A DNA stretch of 64,000 bases, from the NCBI RefSeq assembly GCF_051020955.1, contig NC_135018.1, forward strand, positions 1,798,001-1,862,000, given 5' to 3'. Made by a program: the position numbers and the translations under genes. Source of the DNA: Megalopta genalis (taxonomy: Eukaryota; Arthropoda; Insecta; Hymenoptera; Halictidae). The notes under the pieces were generated by a model. That model made no database searches. It was not told where the DNA came from and saw only the letters and a program-made list of their open reading frames with translations. Below are positions 10,853 through 22,639 of this stretch, in pieces; position 1 is the stretch's first letter; each line of letters starts with the position of its first letter.

Positions 10853-11384
10853 TCCAACAAGGTTAAATTAAGGATAATCGTTTCAAATGGAACAGCTCGC
10901 TTTTTATCGCGAAGTTTTTAAACAATGCTTTCCGCCAATACGCTAGTTGATAAACTTTTCTCATAAAAATTTGTGTTGGAAGCTTTGAAAGACGCAGTGC
11001 CCCGCCAGCGCATTAGCATTATCCGATAGTGGCTCGTACGGGGTCGCATGGTCAGACTTTGCAGCCCTCGTACATATATGGGTGGGCGTATGTATGTATG
11101 CGTTTAGTTGAACGATGTTTAATTAATGAGATGTTCCGGCTGATGTCCCTCAACTATTTGACAATACCCTCTATTCGTACATGAATATTGTAACACGTCG
11201 CTTAACACCTCATCTCGGGAAGCGTACGAGCCGAAAGACTTTAGCGGTGGAAAAACGATAATAATAGTTGAAATAATACGATACAATAAATAATAGAAAA
11301 GTAATACGAAATTGATCCTTCGGATCGGTTATTTATGGAGAGCCGACGAATTCAACGAAGAACTCGGCAAAATCCGAAGTTTAA
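10853..11384. other. Spacer, nothing recognised
   Basis: Mixed composition, no ORF of note. Confidence 0.45.
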
Positions 11385-11389
11385 AACAG

Positions 11390-12160
11390 GCGAAATAAAA
11401 CAGGAAAGATATATAATTGCATTATGGTATCCATAAATTAGATATTAATGGAGAAAACCTTTCGAGATGCGTTTAGTGTCGAGTATCAACTAGAAAAGTC
11501 CCCTCAACGTTAAAGTCATTTAAATCCGAATAACATTCACTTCGTAACATTCACTCGTTGTAAAAAATTGTCCCGAAAATTCTAGATTGAAAAATTGATA
11601 TTAATATGTTCAAATAAAAGGCTTCTCTTGAATACAAGAGAAGAAAAAATGAAAGAGGAATAAAGTTAAAACGGGAAAAATAATTGCATTATGATATCCA
11701 TAAATTAGGTATTAATGGAGAAAACCTTTCGATGCGTTTAGTGTCGAGTATCGACTAGAAAAGTCCCCTCAACGTCAAAGTCATTTAAATCCTTTCACTT
11801 CGTAACATTCACTCATTGTAAAAAATTGTCCCGAAAATTCTAGATTGCAAAATTGACATTAATATTTTCAAATGAAAGGCTCCTCTTGAATACAAAAGAA
11901 GAAAAAATGAAAGAGGAATAAAGTTAAAACGGGAAAAATAATTGCATTATGGTATCCATAAATTAGATATTAATGGAGAAAACCTTTCGATGCGTTTAGT
12001 GTCGAGTATCAACTAGAGAAGTTCCCTCAACGTCAAAGTCATTTAAATCCTTTCACTTTGTAACATTCGCTAATTGTAAAAAATTGTCTCGAAAATTCTA
12101 GATTGCAAAATTGTGTCATTAATACATTCAAATGAAAGGCTTCTCTCGAATACAATCACG
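11390..12160. repeat. Three-copy tandem repeat, 258-267 bp unit
   Basis: ATTGCATTATGG (or ATGATATC in unit 2) marks the units at 11416, 11683 and 11941. Each unit continues with CCTTTCG, GTTTAGTGTCGAGTATC, CAACGT, CATTTAAATCC and TTCTAGATTG. Unit 1 carries a perfect hairpin CTTCTCTTG-AATA-CAAGAGAAG at 11622-11643, which is degraded in units 2 and 3. Confidence 0.9.
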
Positions 12161-12179
12161 CGAAACTGCTGAACGCCTT

Positions 12180-12791
12180 CTAAAAATTAACGATTCCCCG
12201 ATGATTCGTTGTACCGAAACGAATAACGATAGCGGTATCGATTATCAATAAAAAGAAGTACATATATCTCGAATAGTAGAATACATACCTGGAAATCAAA
12301 TGTTTCTTCAGACCGTTACGGATGGAAGAATATTTCAAAGGTTCGATTGCTCCGTGGCTGAAAACTTTGTCATCGGGAAAATGACAAAACGAGATGTATC
12401 GAGAATGCGATAATTTTCTTCTTAAAGAAAGGAACATCGACTCTCGTAAAACGTGGAAAATGTATGCAAACATCGCGATCAAGTTCGCAAAGAACGCGGA
12501 GAAAGCATTGTGTAGCGATATTACCGAGCCATCTGCGGGTCGACCGAAGATATAATACATACAGACTCCCGTTGCAAGCCGAGGGAAGTTCAGGAGCAGC
12601 AAAATCTGCTGTAATGGCAGGAAAAGTAATAGAACACGTGGAAGCACCTCGCGCGGTCGTTTGACCGTGCGTCGAGCTCTCAAAGAAATGAATTTCACGA
12701 CGATTGAAAAAGAAAGAAAACCGACGACGATAAGTAAGAAAAATGGTAAAACTCGTTTGGCTTTTGCCAAGAAATACATACGCGCGTGCAT
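12180..12791 (-). other. Longest non-repetitive ORF (203 codons), function unknown
   Basis: This is the longest open frame outside simple repeats, transposons or tandem units. The predicted product has four hydrophobic stretches (roughly residues 14-37, 50-68, 92-113 and 170-190) separated by basic segments. That would fit a fragment of a multi-pass membrane protein, but I recognise no family motif, and an A+T-biased strand readily yields Leu/Ile/Phe-rich frames by chance. The overlapping plus-strand frames are unconvincing too. Most likely fortuitous. Confidence 0.15.
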
Positions 12792-12978
12792 TCGACGGTG
12801 GATGAACGGAAAACGCGTCGCACGCTCGGACGAACCTAAATTTAATAGAATTTTGTCCGGTGGACGTCGCTGGGCTTAGGTTCGCAAAATGTGAAAACAG
12901 CGTTATTTAATGTGTTCGATGGTATTAAAGTAAACTGTAAGTGATTATTCAAGGAAGTAGATTCGTTGTAATATTTAT

Positions 12979-13047
12979 ATAGTAAATTCTCCCTGATTTC
13001 CCTTCAGCTTGTAAATGAAAGTGGACAATTTAGGGAGAGGAGATTTA
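12979..13047. mobile_element. Diverged Tc1-like MITE arm
   Basis: TAGTAAATTCTCCCTGATTT then GTAAATGAAAGTGGACAATT and TAGGGAGAGGAGATTTA. The fragment at 60833 has the same subtype features (CTGA in place of CTAATTGAC), so this is a distinct subfamily. Confidence 0.6.
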
Positions 13048-13590
13048 ATATAAGAATATAATATGTAATATATATTATAACATAATATAAGAAGATAATA
13101 TACTATAAGAAGAAACTAATATATAATATATTATAATATAATATTGTATAAGAAGATAATATATAATATATATTATGATATAATATTGTATAAGAAAATA
13201 ATATATAATATATTATAATATAATATTGTATGAGAAGATAATATATAGTATATATTATAATATAATATTGTATAAGAAGATAATATGTAATATATATTAT
13301 AATATACTATAAGAAGAAACTAATATATAATATATTATAATATAATGTATAAGAAGATAATATATAATATATATTATGATATAATATTGTATAAGAAAAT
13401 AATATATAATATATTATAATATAATATTGTATGAGAAGATAATATATAGTATATATTATAATATAATATTGTATAAGAAGATAATATGTAATATATATTA
13501 TAATATACTATAAGAAGAAACTAATATATAATATATTATAATATAATAGTGTATAAGAAGATAATATATTATATTGTATGATAATATAAT
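13048..13590. repeat. AT-rich higher-order tandem repeat
   Basis: Short units of the type GTATAAGAAGATAATATATA are organised into a higher-order period of about 200 bp: the distinctive variant AAGAAGAAACTAATATATAA recurs at about 13109, 13312 and 13513. Confidence 0.85.
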
Positions 13591-14471
13591 ATAAGAAAAT
13601 TTTCTGGAACAGAAATAGAGAGATAGAATTTCTTCTGTTATACTAAGCTTTTTCATATCGATCAGCAGGGTCAATATATCATTACGTCACACATTTACAG
13701 AATTCGACAGCGGAACGTTAGACTCGTTTACCGTCATCGAGCATAGCGCCAAGCAGCTACTGATTGGTCTCGGCCATCATTCTCTAATCTCTAGGCTCCG
13801 TACACACGGATAACATCTGTATTTGGTCGCGTCGTCCATTCAGCCGGGAGATTAACGTCAGTATACACACTTGTTATCGTGCTATCGGTTCCGAGACGAT
13901 CAGATAAAAGCACGGCGAGCCGGCGTATACAAATTGCACCGAAACCTTAACCGCCCGGGAACGGTTATCTTCTTTTCGAACGGCTGCATTAAGTCACCGT
14001 GCCATTGTGATTCTATGCCGGCCGAACTCGGTCGTGCGTAGGCTATAAAACTTTCTTGGCCGGGAGTTCGTCGCGCCGTGCAACGAAATAGGAGAAACTT
14101 TCGAAGAATCGATTGTAAACATTTCCAGTTTGACGAAACGATTCCGACCGAATATCAGTTCGAGGGAAGTTCGAGCGCGCGGCGTTGGTTATTCCATAAA
14201 TATCAACTTTACTGTACGATAAAATCAAATATGTATGTTTTTGTTAGGCGAACGTTTCTTTACCGTGCGACGTGTGCGCGCACCTTTGCACGTTCCTCGG
14301 CGGCCTAGAGAATCACTGGTGGCGGTCTTTGTTTTTCATCGTTAATCAAATCTGCATCACACACGCAGTTTGTTCAAATTTGAGATTGTTCGTAAGTTAA
14401 TAGATCGGGTGCCGCGTACGTCATATGCATTTATTTTTATTATCTTCGTACGGTGTTAGGAGGATAAAGGT
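13591..14471. other. Single-copy block, no gene identified
   Basis: Moderate GC from 13690 to 14310. Short ORFs only. A small GTGCGCGCAC palindrome occurs at 14275. Confidence 0.45.
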
Positions 14472-15062
14472 ATGATTTGAGGGCAATTCGGAGGCCATGT
14501 GACACGATTCGAGGGCAATTCGGAGCCCATGTGACACGATTTGAGGGAAATTCAAAGGCCACGCGACAGGATTCGAAGGCAATTCGGAGACCACGTGACA
14601 CGATTCGAAGGCAATTCAGAGGCCACGTGACACGATTAGAAGGCAATTCGGAGGCCACGTGATGCGATTCGAAGGCAATTCGGAGGCTACGTGACGCGAT
14701 TCGAAAGCAATTCGGAGGCCACGTTTCGAAGCAATTCGGAGGCTACGTGATACAATTCGAAGGCAATTCCAAGGCCACGCGACGCGATTCGAAAGCAATT
14801 CGGAGGCCACGATTCGGAGGCAATTTGAAGGCCATATGACACGATTCGAAGACAATTCAGAGGCCACGTGACACGACTCGAAGGCAATTCGAAGGCCACA
14901 TGACATGATTCGAAGGCCACATGACACGATTCAAAGGCGATTCGAAGTCCACAGACGCGATTCGAAGGCAATTCAAAGGGAACGTGACACGATTTGAGGT
15001 CAATTCGGAGGCCACATGACACGATTCGAAGGCAATTCAAAGTCCACACGACACGATTCGAC
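14472..15062. repeat. 32 bp minisatellite, about 18 copies, carrying CACGTG
   Basis: Consensus unit: CGATTCGAAGGCAATTCGG followed by AGGCCACGTGACA. Several units hold the perfect palindrome CACGTG (an E-box-like hexamer); others vary to CATGTG, CACGCG or CACATG. Some units are shortened (around 14725 and 14810), breaking the phase. Minus-strand frames through the array are repeat artefacts. Confidence 0.95.
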
Positions 15063-16244
15063 GGTCACCTACCTACTACCTCCCACATAAACGTAGCTCC
15101 TTGGTTTTTCTCACCCGACTAAATCCCTAAACAGACCATTTCGACATAAATTACATAGGCGTAGAACCGCCGCAGGGAAAATCGACCCGAAATTTGTCAT
15201 TTCGGGGAGAAATTACTGTGTCCGCTCTCATCCCGTCGCCGTCTGTAAATGAAAATTCCGTGAAACGTGGCGCACAGACCGGGCGCGATTAATCGGCGAG
15301 GGATCGGTAGAATGTTTCATTGCAGCCTCGAAATTACAGGACGGTGGTACGGGAACGTCTAAGCCGGGACGAGCAATCTCTTCTGTAAACGCGGGCCGCT
15401 TTTAGCGAAGACTTTTCTCGAGGTGGTGGTCCCGTTCCGTCGTTTAGACGTCACGGAGACGCGACGGAGCCCTAAAGTTCGGCCGGAATTCGCCGGCAAG
15501 GAATTCGGTTCGATTGAATCGAACGTCTAGGCCCTTTCCAATGGAGACACTCGAAGGTCTCTGTTCGCCGTGGATGGGCTCAGACAACCATCCATTCGAA
15601 GGCATCTCATACCATCAGCATCCCGGCCAACCCATTTCCCATTCCTCGGGAACCGTGCTGTACATTTCCCAGACGTGCCCCTAGCCGGCAGTCAAATGCC
15701 AATACGGCACTTATCCTCGAACCGAAGTCCTCCTCTCCTCGCCGACAGGGAACACCCTCCTCTTCCCTATCCCCCCTGCACCCCCTATCCTTCCCTCCCC
15801 CTGTCCCCGGGCCGCCTTGCCGGTGGCCCTTGTCCTCGTGCCGTGAAAGCGCGCCCACACCAACGAAAGCTTTTAAACCATTACGGAGAATGACGCATCG
15901 TGGATCGTCCCGTGGAATTCTCTCGCGTATATTCACAGTGTGTCTTCGAGAGTACTTCGACAGTATTTATGGAGATGGATGTGCCGCTCTGGGAGCGAAA
16001 CCGTTTCGCCAGCCGCTGTCGGCGCCGGATTTACCTAGATCGATGGCGATTCCATACGGCTCCCGAAAAAATTAACATCCGGCAGAGGTAACACGCCGCG
16101 ATTACGCTCGTTTCGCCCGTCGAGCTGTTGCGCCACCCTCGTGAAAATCTCGTTTCGGTAGGACCTGGATCGGCAATAAGCTAGAAGTATGTACCTATTA
16201 TGGAACGCTTCTGCAGAGGGAACATCGTCGATTTTATTGCAATC
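15063..16244. other. GC-richer single-copy block, no gene identified
   Basis: C-rich from 15720 to 15840. Overlapping ORFs of about 105 codons on both strands look compositional. Possible regulatory or untranslated sequence, not supported further. A short MITE-like tip GGGGAGAAATTACTGTG lies at 15205. Confidence 0.45.
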
Positions 16245-16742
16245 AAAAGCACCCTCTGTAAAAAATATGCTCGATATTTGCTTAAATCTCGTTAATGTTG
16301 CTGGCGCGGTTTCATAGGAAATTGCTCGCAGTGTTGTACAATTTTTATTTATTAGAAATCTTATACGGAATTTTGTACAGAAAAAGAAGTTAAAAACGCG
16401 AAATTTGCGTGCTCTTTGTTTCGATAACGCACGCGCGATAATTATTGAAATTGTGTCCAACAGTTTGGAGGATTAAAAGCTACTAATGATGTTAAAAGCA
16501 CCCTCTGTAAAAAATATGCTTGATATTTGCTTAAACCTCGTTAATGTTGCTGGCGCGGTTTGATAAAAAAATTGCTCGCAATGTTGTACAATTTTTATTC
16601 ATTAGAAATCTTATACGGAATTTTATACAGAAAAAGAAGTTGAAAACGCGAAATTTGCGTGCTCCTTGTTTCGATAACGCACGCGCGATAATTATTGAAA
16701 TTGTGTCCAGCAGTTTGGAAGATTAAAAGCTACCGACGATGT
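16245..16742. repeat. Tandem duplication, two copies of 249 bp
   Basis: AAAAGCACCCTCTGTAAAAA starts each unit (16245 and 16494) and TTGGAGGATTAAAAGCTAC or TTGGAAGATTAAAAGCTAC ends it. Only about a dozen substitutions separate the copies, so the duplication is fairly recent. Frames across it are not conserved. Confidence 0.92.
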
Positions 16743-17548
16743 TAAGAAAATCGAGAACCGGTGAAAAATCGTTGTTTTTGCGAGACGACGAAGACTCGTG
16801 GAAAGCGATCGTTGCAAAAAAATTCGCTCGTTTACATCTTAACGGGTAGCGCGCAGTTATTCCCACCGTGATTGAAATATTTGCATGTGAATATCGATCG
16901 GACAAGCGGAGAAGATTCATAAAATTCGGGACTTTTCAATTTCATCTTCATAGAAATTGATGAGTTTTTACAGGGCGGAGTGCATTCGTTTCCGAACGGA
17001 TCAATTCCATTCGAACACCGATATCGCCTGCACACACGGTAACCGGCCGCCGAGTATCGTAATACAAGCATTCGCGTTCCAATATTTTTCGACAGTTTTT
17101 AAATCATTCGAAAAGAACCCGGAATCGATATGTCTCCGGAGACTCGCCGCCAACCGTCTGTCATTTATCTTGGCCGTTTCGACTTCGGTTTTGCGTCTAC
17201 GTTTATGGAGATCGACGATTGAAAAGTAAAAAAATCGATCTCAATTTTTCAAGATACGAACGCTTTTAAGGAAATTAAACTCTCTGCACTCCAATCTATT
17301 TTAATGCGAAATCCGGAACACGTTCGGTGACCTACAATATTTCCGTTTCACGTGAAATCGAACCTATCGGTATCGTACAAGTACACTTTTTAACTTGCAC
17401 TTTTCTTTTTCCTTCTTCTACGACAATGAATATGAAAATTCTCCTTTGGAAACACATCTTGTACCGTTGAAATTATTTTGGAACGTGGTATATAAAAAAC
17501 CTGGTAAAATCGTTCCCTTACAGTGTTTCTTACCGGACACCTAGAATA
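16743..17548. other. Spacer, no gene identified
   Basis: Short frames on both strands with no domain. Nothing repeated elsewhere in the window. Confidence 0.45.
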
Positions 17549-18195
17549 TACAGGGTGAGCCATTTAAATCGATCCAGTGAAATATCTTCCAGACGGTCGA
17601 TGATACTAAAAAGTGTTTCGAATGAAAACTGAACGGTTTTAAGGAGCACCTAATTTGATATTAATAAGATTTTATTAGGCGACTTATCCTATTCGATTCA
17701 GCTCGTCATTCTCTTCGCAAAAATGCTAAGGCATTTATTGCGAAAAATCGTTATTCTAATTTTAGCAATGGTTTTTTAATTTTCACAATGTACGAAGCGT
17801 TCAAAAGCTCTAAATTCTCTTCTAAAATTTGAATATCTTCTAAACAGAATACAGTAACGTCTCCCTAATTGACGCTGAGATTGTCCACAAAAATGGACAA
17901 TTTAGGAATAGGAGCCTTGCGAATTCGAGCCTCGCGACTCGTTTTTATAGTTACCGATTTTCAACAATTATAAAAACGAGCCACAAGACTCAAATTAATC
18001 GTATCTCTTCTTCCCAAATTGTCCATTTTTGTGCACAATTTGAGCGTCAGTAAGGGAGACATTACTGTACTTGCGCGCGCAGAGAGACCATAATAGAAAC
18101 AATCAGAATAGTTTATATCTTATAATATTTTAGATCTCGATATTGAAAAATCGAAAAGTTGTCATCTTTGAAATTATCGACGTCACTCTTTTGTC
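17549..18195. mobile_element. Composite repeat R1-MITE-R2, uninterrupted R1 copy
   Basis: R1 starts at TA-CAGGGTGAGCCATTTAAA and runs about 300 bp through CCAGACGGTCGATGATACTA and GCTAAGGCATTTATTGCG to the nested MITE at 17850. R2 follows (CAATCAGAATAGTTTATATC, GATCTCGATATTGAAAAATC) and is cut short near 18195. Other copies: 44037-45305, 60308-60670 (right part of R1 plus MITE arm) and 30385-30815 (reverse, R2 plus MITE arm). This copy lacks the mariner-associated insertion seen at 44073, so it shows the empty site GTGAAATATCTTCC. Confidence 0.85.
17850..18069. mobile_element. Tc1-like MITE, intact, nested in the composite repeat
   Basis: TA-CAGTAACGTCTCCCTAAT at the left and ATTAGGGAG-type AAGGGAGACATTACTG-TA at the right. 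Arms of about 95 bp are near-perfect inverses around ACCGATTTTCAACAATTATA. The TA flanks mark the target duplication. All R1 copies carry the MITE at the same place, so it inserted before the composite spread. Confidence 0.88.
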
Positions 18196-18225
18196 TCAGC
18201 ATCAATTAGGGAGACATTGCTGTAC
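18196..18225. mobile_element. Tc1-like MITE terminal fragment
   Basis: TCAATTAGGGAGACATTGCT then GTA; a right tip only, placed where R2 is truncated. Confidence 0.6.
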
Positions 18226-18251
18226 ATATTCCGATCCGGAAATCTCCGTTG

Positions 18252-18947
18252 TTAACCTTTTAGGTACGGCTGAATTCTGCGCGAGGCTATTTCCCTGGAC
18301 GGCAGAATCTGATGTGTACTGTACTGAGTTTGATACTGTATATTCTGTCTGTATATACAGGGTATCCCAAAAATGTCTCGCAATCCGAAAGTGGCGGGTT
18401 CCTCGGGCCATTTGAAACAACTTTTTCCTTTACAAAAATTTTCTCCGAGGCACCGTTAACGAGTTATCAACGAAAAACAGTGACCAATGAGAGGCGAGCT
18501 CAGCTGGCGCGAGGCGATCGAACCAATGAGCGGAACTGGGCTTCGCGCGTTGGTTGGCTGGGTCGCCTCGCGTCAGCCGTACTCGATTCTTATTGGTCAC
18601 TGGTTTTCGTTAATAACTCGTTAACGGTGCCTCGGAGAACATTTTTGTAAAGGAAGAAGCTGCTTCAAATGATCCGAGGAACCCGCCATTTCCGGATTGC
18701 GAGACATTTTTGGGACACCCTGTAGACTGTTATAAATCGATGTGAAGACCAAAGAAGAAGTGAAACAATGCATACGAAGTCGATTATTTGGTTCAAACGA
18801 TGAGCGAGTGTGCTACTAGAGCAAGTCACTATAGTGGCGCGTCGTCCAGAGAGATGACATCCGCGAAAGCCACTATAGTGGCGTGTCGTTCTAAAAGATG
18901 ATATCCGCATAAGCCACTATAGTGGCGCATCGTGCCTAAAAGGTTAA
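18252..18947. mobile_element. TTAA-flanked piggyBac-like element with three CCACTATAGTGG boxes
   Basis: Left end TTAACCTTTTAGGTACG and right end CGTGCCTAAAAGGTTAA form the terminal repeat. Inside is a complete CAGGGTG MITE (18358-18722). On the right side, CACTATAGTG occurs at 18827, 18871 and 18915, a strict 44 bp spacing; two of the three are the 14 bp palindrome GCCACTATAGTGGC. The last box ends 17 nt before TTAA. A second, left-truncated copy lies at 33903-34130. Confidence 0.8.
18358..18722. mobile_element. CAGGGTG-type MITE, complete, copy 4
   Basis: TA-CAGGGTATCCCAAAAATG at the left, CATTTTTGGGACACCCTG-TA at the right. Arms of about 120 bp are inverses. The core holds CCAATGAG twice and the inverted form (TTGGTTGG, ATTGGTCA). 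Nested in a TTAA element. The long ORFs that cross it are by-products of the inverted arms. Confidence 0.88.
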
Positions 18948-19622
18948 TTCAGTGTTCTCCTTTTTCTTCTTAATTTTGCGGTGCAGCCTGTATCGGACAG
19001 AACTAATTACAATGAGAGCTCGATGGCTGGAAATCGACAACCAGGCGTGCAAACCGTAGGCACTAGTTGGCGCTTTAAACGCGTGCCAAGAGGGTGATCG
19101 CGTAAAGAGGGTGTTCTCGCAACATTGTACCGTCGCGTCGCACCGTTCCCAGGGTGCGGTCAGTGCCAACAAAACAACGCCCACGCGTAACCGGTTCTGC
19201 ACCGAACGACATTAATATCTCCTACGATAAATCAATTGTCCCGGGGATAGTCTCGTTAAATTGTCAAATTGCACGCGCACGTAAAACAGTCCTCTTTCGC
19301 GAGAGTTACGGCGCGATAATGGGCAGATTCGCGTCGGTCGTTTTTAATTTCGAGTTCGTTAGCCGAAACGCGTTCACCACATCTCCACGTCACGTCCTTT
19401 TTCCATATTTCCCGCCGACGCGATTTAATCGCGTGTACGTTTTTTTCCCCCGGCAGAACCCGCCAAGCGTCGTTTCTAATTAGGAAGAAACGCGTAGAAG
19501 GTTTCAGCGTTTGAAGTCCGGTTCTTGGAAATTACAAAATCATTTGTTTCGGTTCCGGTTTTGTCGTCGTTCACCGCGTTCGTCTACATTTTTGTCCGAA
19601 GGGTTTGCTTCGACCCTAGTTT
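18948..19622. other. Single-copy block, no gene identified
   Basis: A minus-strand frame (18936-19202) begins with a hydrophobic stretch but partly overlaps the transposon end and has no recognisable family. Nothing else is seen. Confidence 0.4.
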
Positions 19623-19985
19623 CAGCAATATAAATAATATTTTAATAAATATTATATAAATATTATATATATTATATTATATTAATATTATATTTATATT
19701 ATATTATATTAATATTATATTTATATTTATATTATATTGATATTATATAAATATTATATATGTTATGTTATATTAATATTATATAAATATTATATATGTT
19801 ATGTTATATTAATATTATGTAAATATTATACATATTATATTATATTAATATTATATAAATATTATATATATTATATTATATTAATATTATATAAATATTT
19901 CATAAATATTATATATATTATATATATTATATTAGATTAATATTATATTATAATATTATATAATTATAATTATAAATAAATTTAG
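19623..19985. repeat. AT-rich array, 36 bp period in its centre
   Basis: From about 19737 the unit ATATTAATATTATATAAATA followed by TTATATATGTTATGTT recurs every 36 bp; the flanks are irregular TATTA runs. A period divisible by three keeps a spurious frame open. Confidence 0.85.
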
Positions 19986-20770
19986 AAGTTCGATGTTCGA
20001 CGCTTCTTTCGCATCGTTTCGAAACTGTAAAACGCGTCATTCGGGACGGTTTTCTACGAAATTGCTTCTCGATACCATCGCCGAAATGCTCGATTTCATT
20101 CGAACGAAATAAAAATATCGTCTAACAGCGAGAGTGGCAAAAAATGAAAAGAAAGAAAAAATGAGGAGGAAAAAAATAAAACGAACGGCGAGATATTCTG
20201 GCGAACGTTCTTTCGAAAGACGGAGTGTCTTTAAAACTTTCGTCGAAGTTCGTGGCTGCGTAAATGTTTCACCCCTTTAGACATTTCCGAGCAGGAAGTG
20301 GGTGTTGAAGATTTAGTTTCCACCGTCGCGGCCGAGGGGCGATGGATTTTTAAGTACTGTGCCCTCTCGAGGCTCTCTCCGCGACCCATTGGCGGAAACC
20401 CGCAGGAAAGTGGAAATCGACCGTGAAGGATCAGACAATTTCCTTTTCCGTCGATGTAAGCCCCGACGAAAGTTTCGCGAACCTTCGACCTCTGCCGCTT
20501 AAATACAATACCAGGCATCGGTGTGCGGCTCGCCGATACGAGAGAACCGCGCGCGGTTTTAATTCGTGCTTCGAACGACAGATGCGATGGAGACAGTCAA
20601 CTGTTTCTTGAATAAATCGGTAAGAAATAATGAAAGGCATTTGTGTACGGATTGCATCGTGATGCACTTTGATTAGGTTTCTGGGACGAAGCCAGAGTTT
20701 TTATAAACAAGTTGAATGCAATTTTGGGTGAGCTGTATAGGGGATGACATCCCCTGTCGATGCACGTCTC
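19986..20770. other. Single-copy block, no gene identified
   Basis: Purine-rich A/G stretch at 20130-20190. A 95-codon minus-strand frame at 20231-20518 has no recognised domain. Confidence 0.45.
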
Positions 20771-20789
20771 TCGTATTATGCAGGAACTA

Positions 20790-21110
20790 TATACATATCA
20801 ATTTATATTTATTATATATGCACTATATTTATTTATATTTATATATATTATATTTATTTATATTTGTACATATTATATTTATTTATATTTATATATTATA
20901 TTTATTTATATTTATATATTATATTTATATAGATTTATATATTATATTTATTTGTATTTATATATATATTACATTTATTTATATTTATATATTTATTATA
21001 TTTATTTATTATATTACATATATATATAATATAATAATATAATATAATATATATATATATATATTATATTTATTATATTAATATTTCATCTTAATTATAT
21101 ACATCTCGTA
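20790..21110. repeat. AT low-complexity array (TATTTATTTATAT type)
   Basis: Irregular repeats of TATATTTATTTATATTTATA, passing into TATA runs near 21010-21070. Confidence 0.85.
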
Positions 21111-21892
21111 TTACACTATTTATATAACAATAATACTGAAAAATGTTTCAAATAAAAATTCAATTGTTTTCGAGGGCACACAATTAGTATGATTTTTTTC
21201 TAGTTCGACGCGTAAAGAAGATTGACCTCATTTTTCTAAATCGTATCACATATTTTTTTTGTTGCACCAATCGACGCACGGTAAATTCTACAAGTATAAA
21301 AATCTATCGCGTTCTTCTCGCTCGTAAACAGCAAACCGCGGATTATTCGATAAATTTCTTATGTCGGTCGGACGATTTTATTGTCGCCGAATTAAATTCC
21401 TTTTCTGCCATGATCAGGCAATCCAACAGAGACGTCTGTCACGGAGGAATTTCCGTTCGGGATCGTTTTCGAATCGAATTTTTCCCAACGTACGGGCGAT
21501 CACTATGGGTACACCCCGCGCAATAACGTTTCGTGATTATTAAAACTAGCTTTTCAATAGCAGCGGCGGCGGCAACGATTTTTCATCGGGCACAAAGAAA
21601 ACGTATTAATTCTGGAATATTCTGCGTGAAACCGGCGCTAATTTAATTCCCGAGATTTCAGATTGAAACATTGCTGTTTAATTTCGTTTGACGCCCGGCA
21701 CACGCGTCGCGGTGGTGAAATAAAACGAAATAATTTTGTATTGCTTTGAAATGAATATCAGATGATCGGGTTGCTATCGCGTAGGCTAATTTATAGAGGA
21801 ATGTGGATCGTGATCTAGTTTGCTATCGGAAGCACGTGACGTCTCTAATGCATTACAAGATTCAGGGAGTAATTGCGCGATAATTGTTGTCT
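21111..21892. other. Spacer, no gene identified
   Basis: Short frames only; mixed composition. Confidence 0.45.
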
Positions 21893-22110
21893 TTTATTAT
21901 TATTATATTAAACTATTAAATTAAATTACACTATTAAATTAAATTAAATTAAATTTTGTTATTAAATTTATTTTAATTTTATTATTAAATTTATTTTAAT
22001 TTTATTATTAAATTTAATTAAATTGTATTATTAAATTTAATTAAATTTTATTATTAAATTTAATTAAATTTTATTATTAAATTTATTTTAATTTTATTAT
22101 TAAATTTAGA
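21893..22110. repeat. ATTAAATTTAATTAAATTTT tandem array
   Basis: Units of about 22 bp combining TTATTATTAAATTTA with ATTAAATT or TTTTAATT. Confidence 0.85.
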
Positions 22111-22639
22111 ACAACAAGCACAAATGTGCCGGAAATGTATTTTTCGATGCATAAAAATATTCGCATAAATAAACACATTCGCTACGGAAGAAACGCGACG
22201 ATATCAAAGAAATAATACAGCGAACCGGAATCCACGCGAAAGCGTGGATAATATTTGATTTTTAATATTTTTTTCGCTCACGATTTCACGCGACAATGTG
22301 CCGTCTTATTGGGGCATAAAAATGTCTTCAAATAAATGCATAAATTAAACTTCGATTCAGCGATGCGCCGACAAATATTTTTCATTTCTCCATCTCTTAA
22401 TGAGAAAAATATCATTTGAGGCGGAAATGAGTTTTAGTTTGTACGGAGAACGGCGCGTACACGTTTCGGGAAACATGTTAATAACTTCCATGGTGAAAGA
22501 AGATCGTTTCACGTCGCAGCTCGCGGTACCGGTATATTTATATTTGCTTAAATAACGTTGTGGTGGCTTCGCTCGAACCAATTTCACCGCAATAAATAGT
22601 ATATTATTTGTTTAATGCTGTCGGATGTGCACTGTGCAT
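22111..22639. other. Spacer, no gene identified
   Basis: A short minus-strand frame (22357-22587) has no recognised features. Confidence 0.45.

Noticed and set aside
14472..15062. CRISPR-like regular repeats
   Set aside because: Units are contiguous with no unique spacers and lie in a eukaryotic context; it is a minisatellite.
15570..15936. Two opposed frames of about 108 codons
   Set aside because: Proline- or glycine-rich because of a C-rich tract; neither strand shows a recognised motif.
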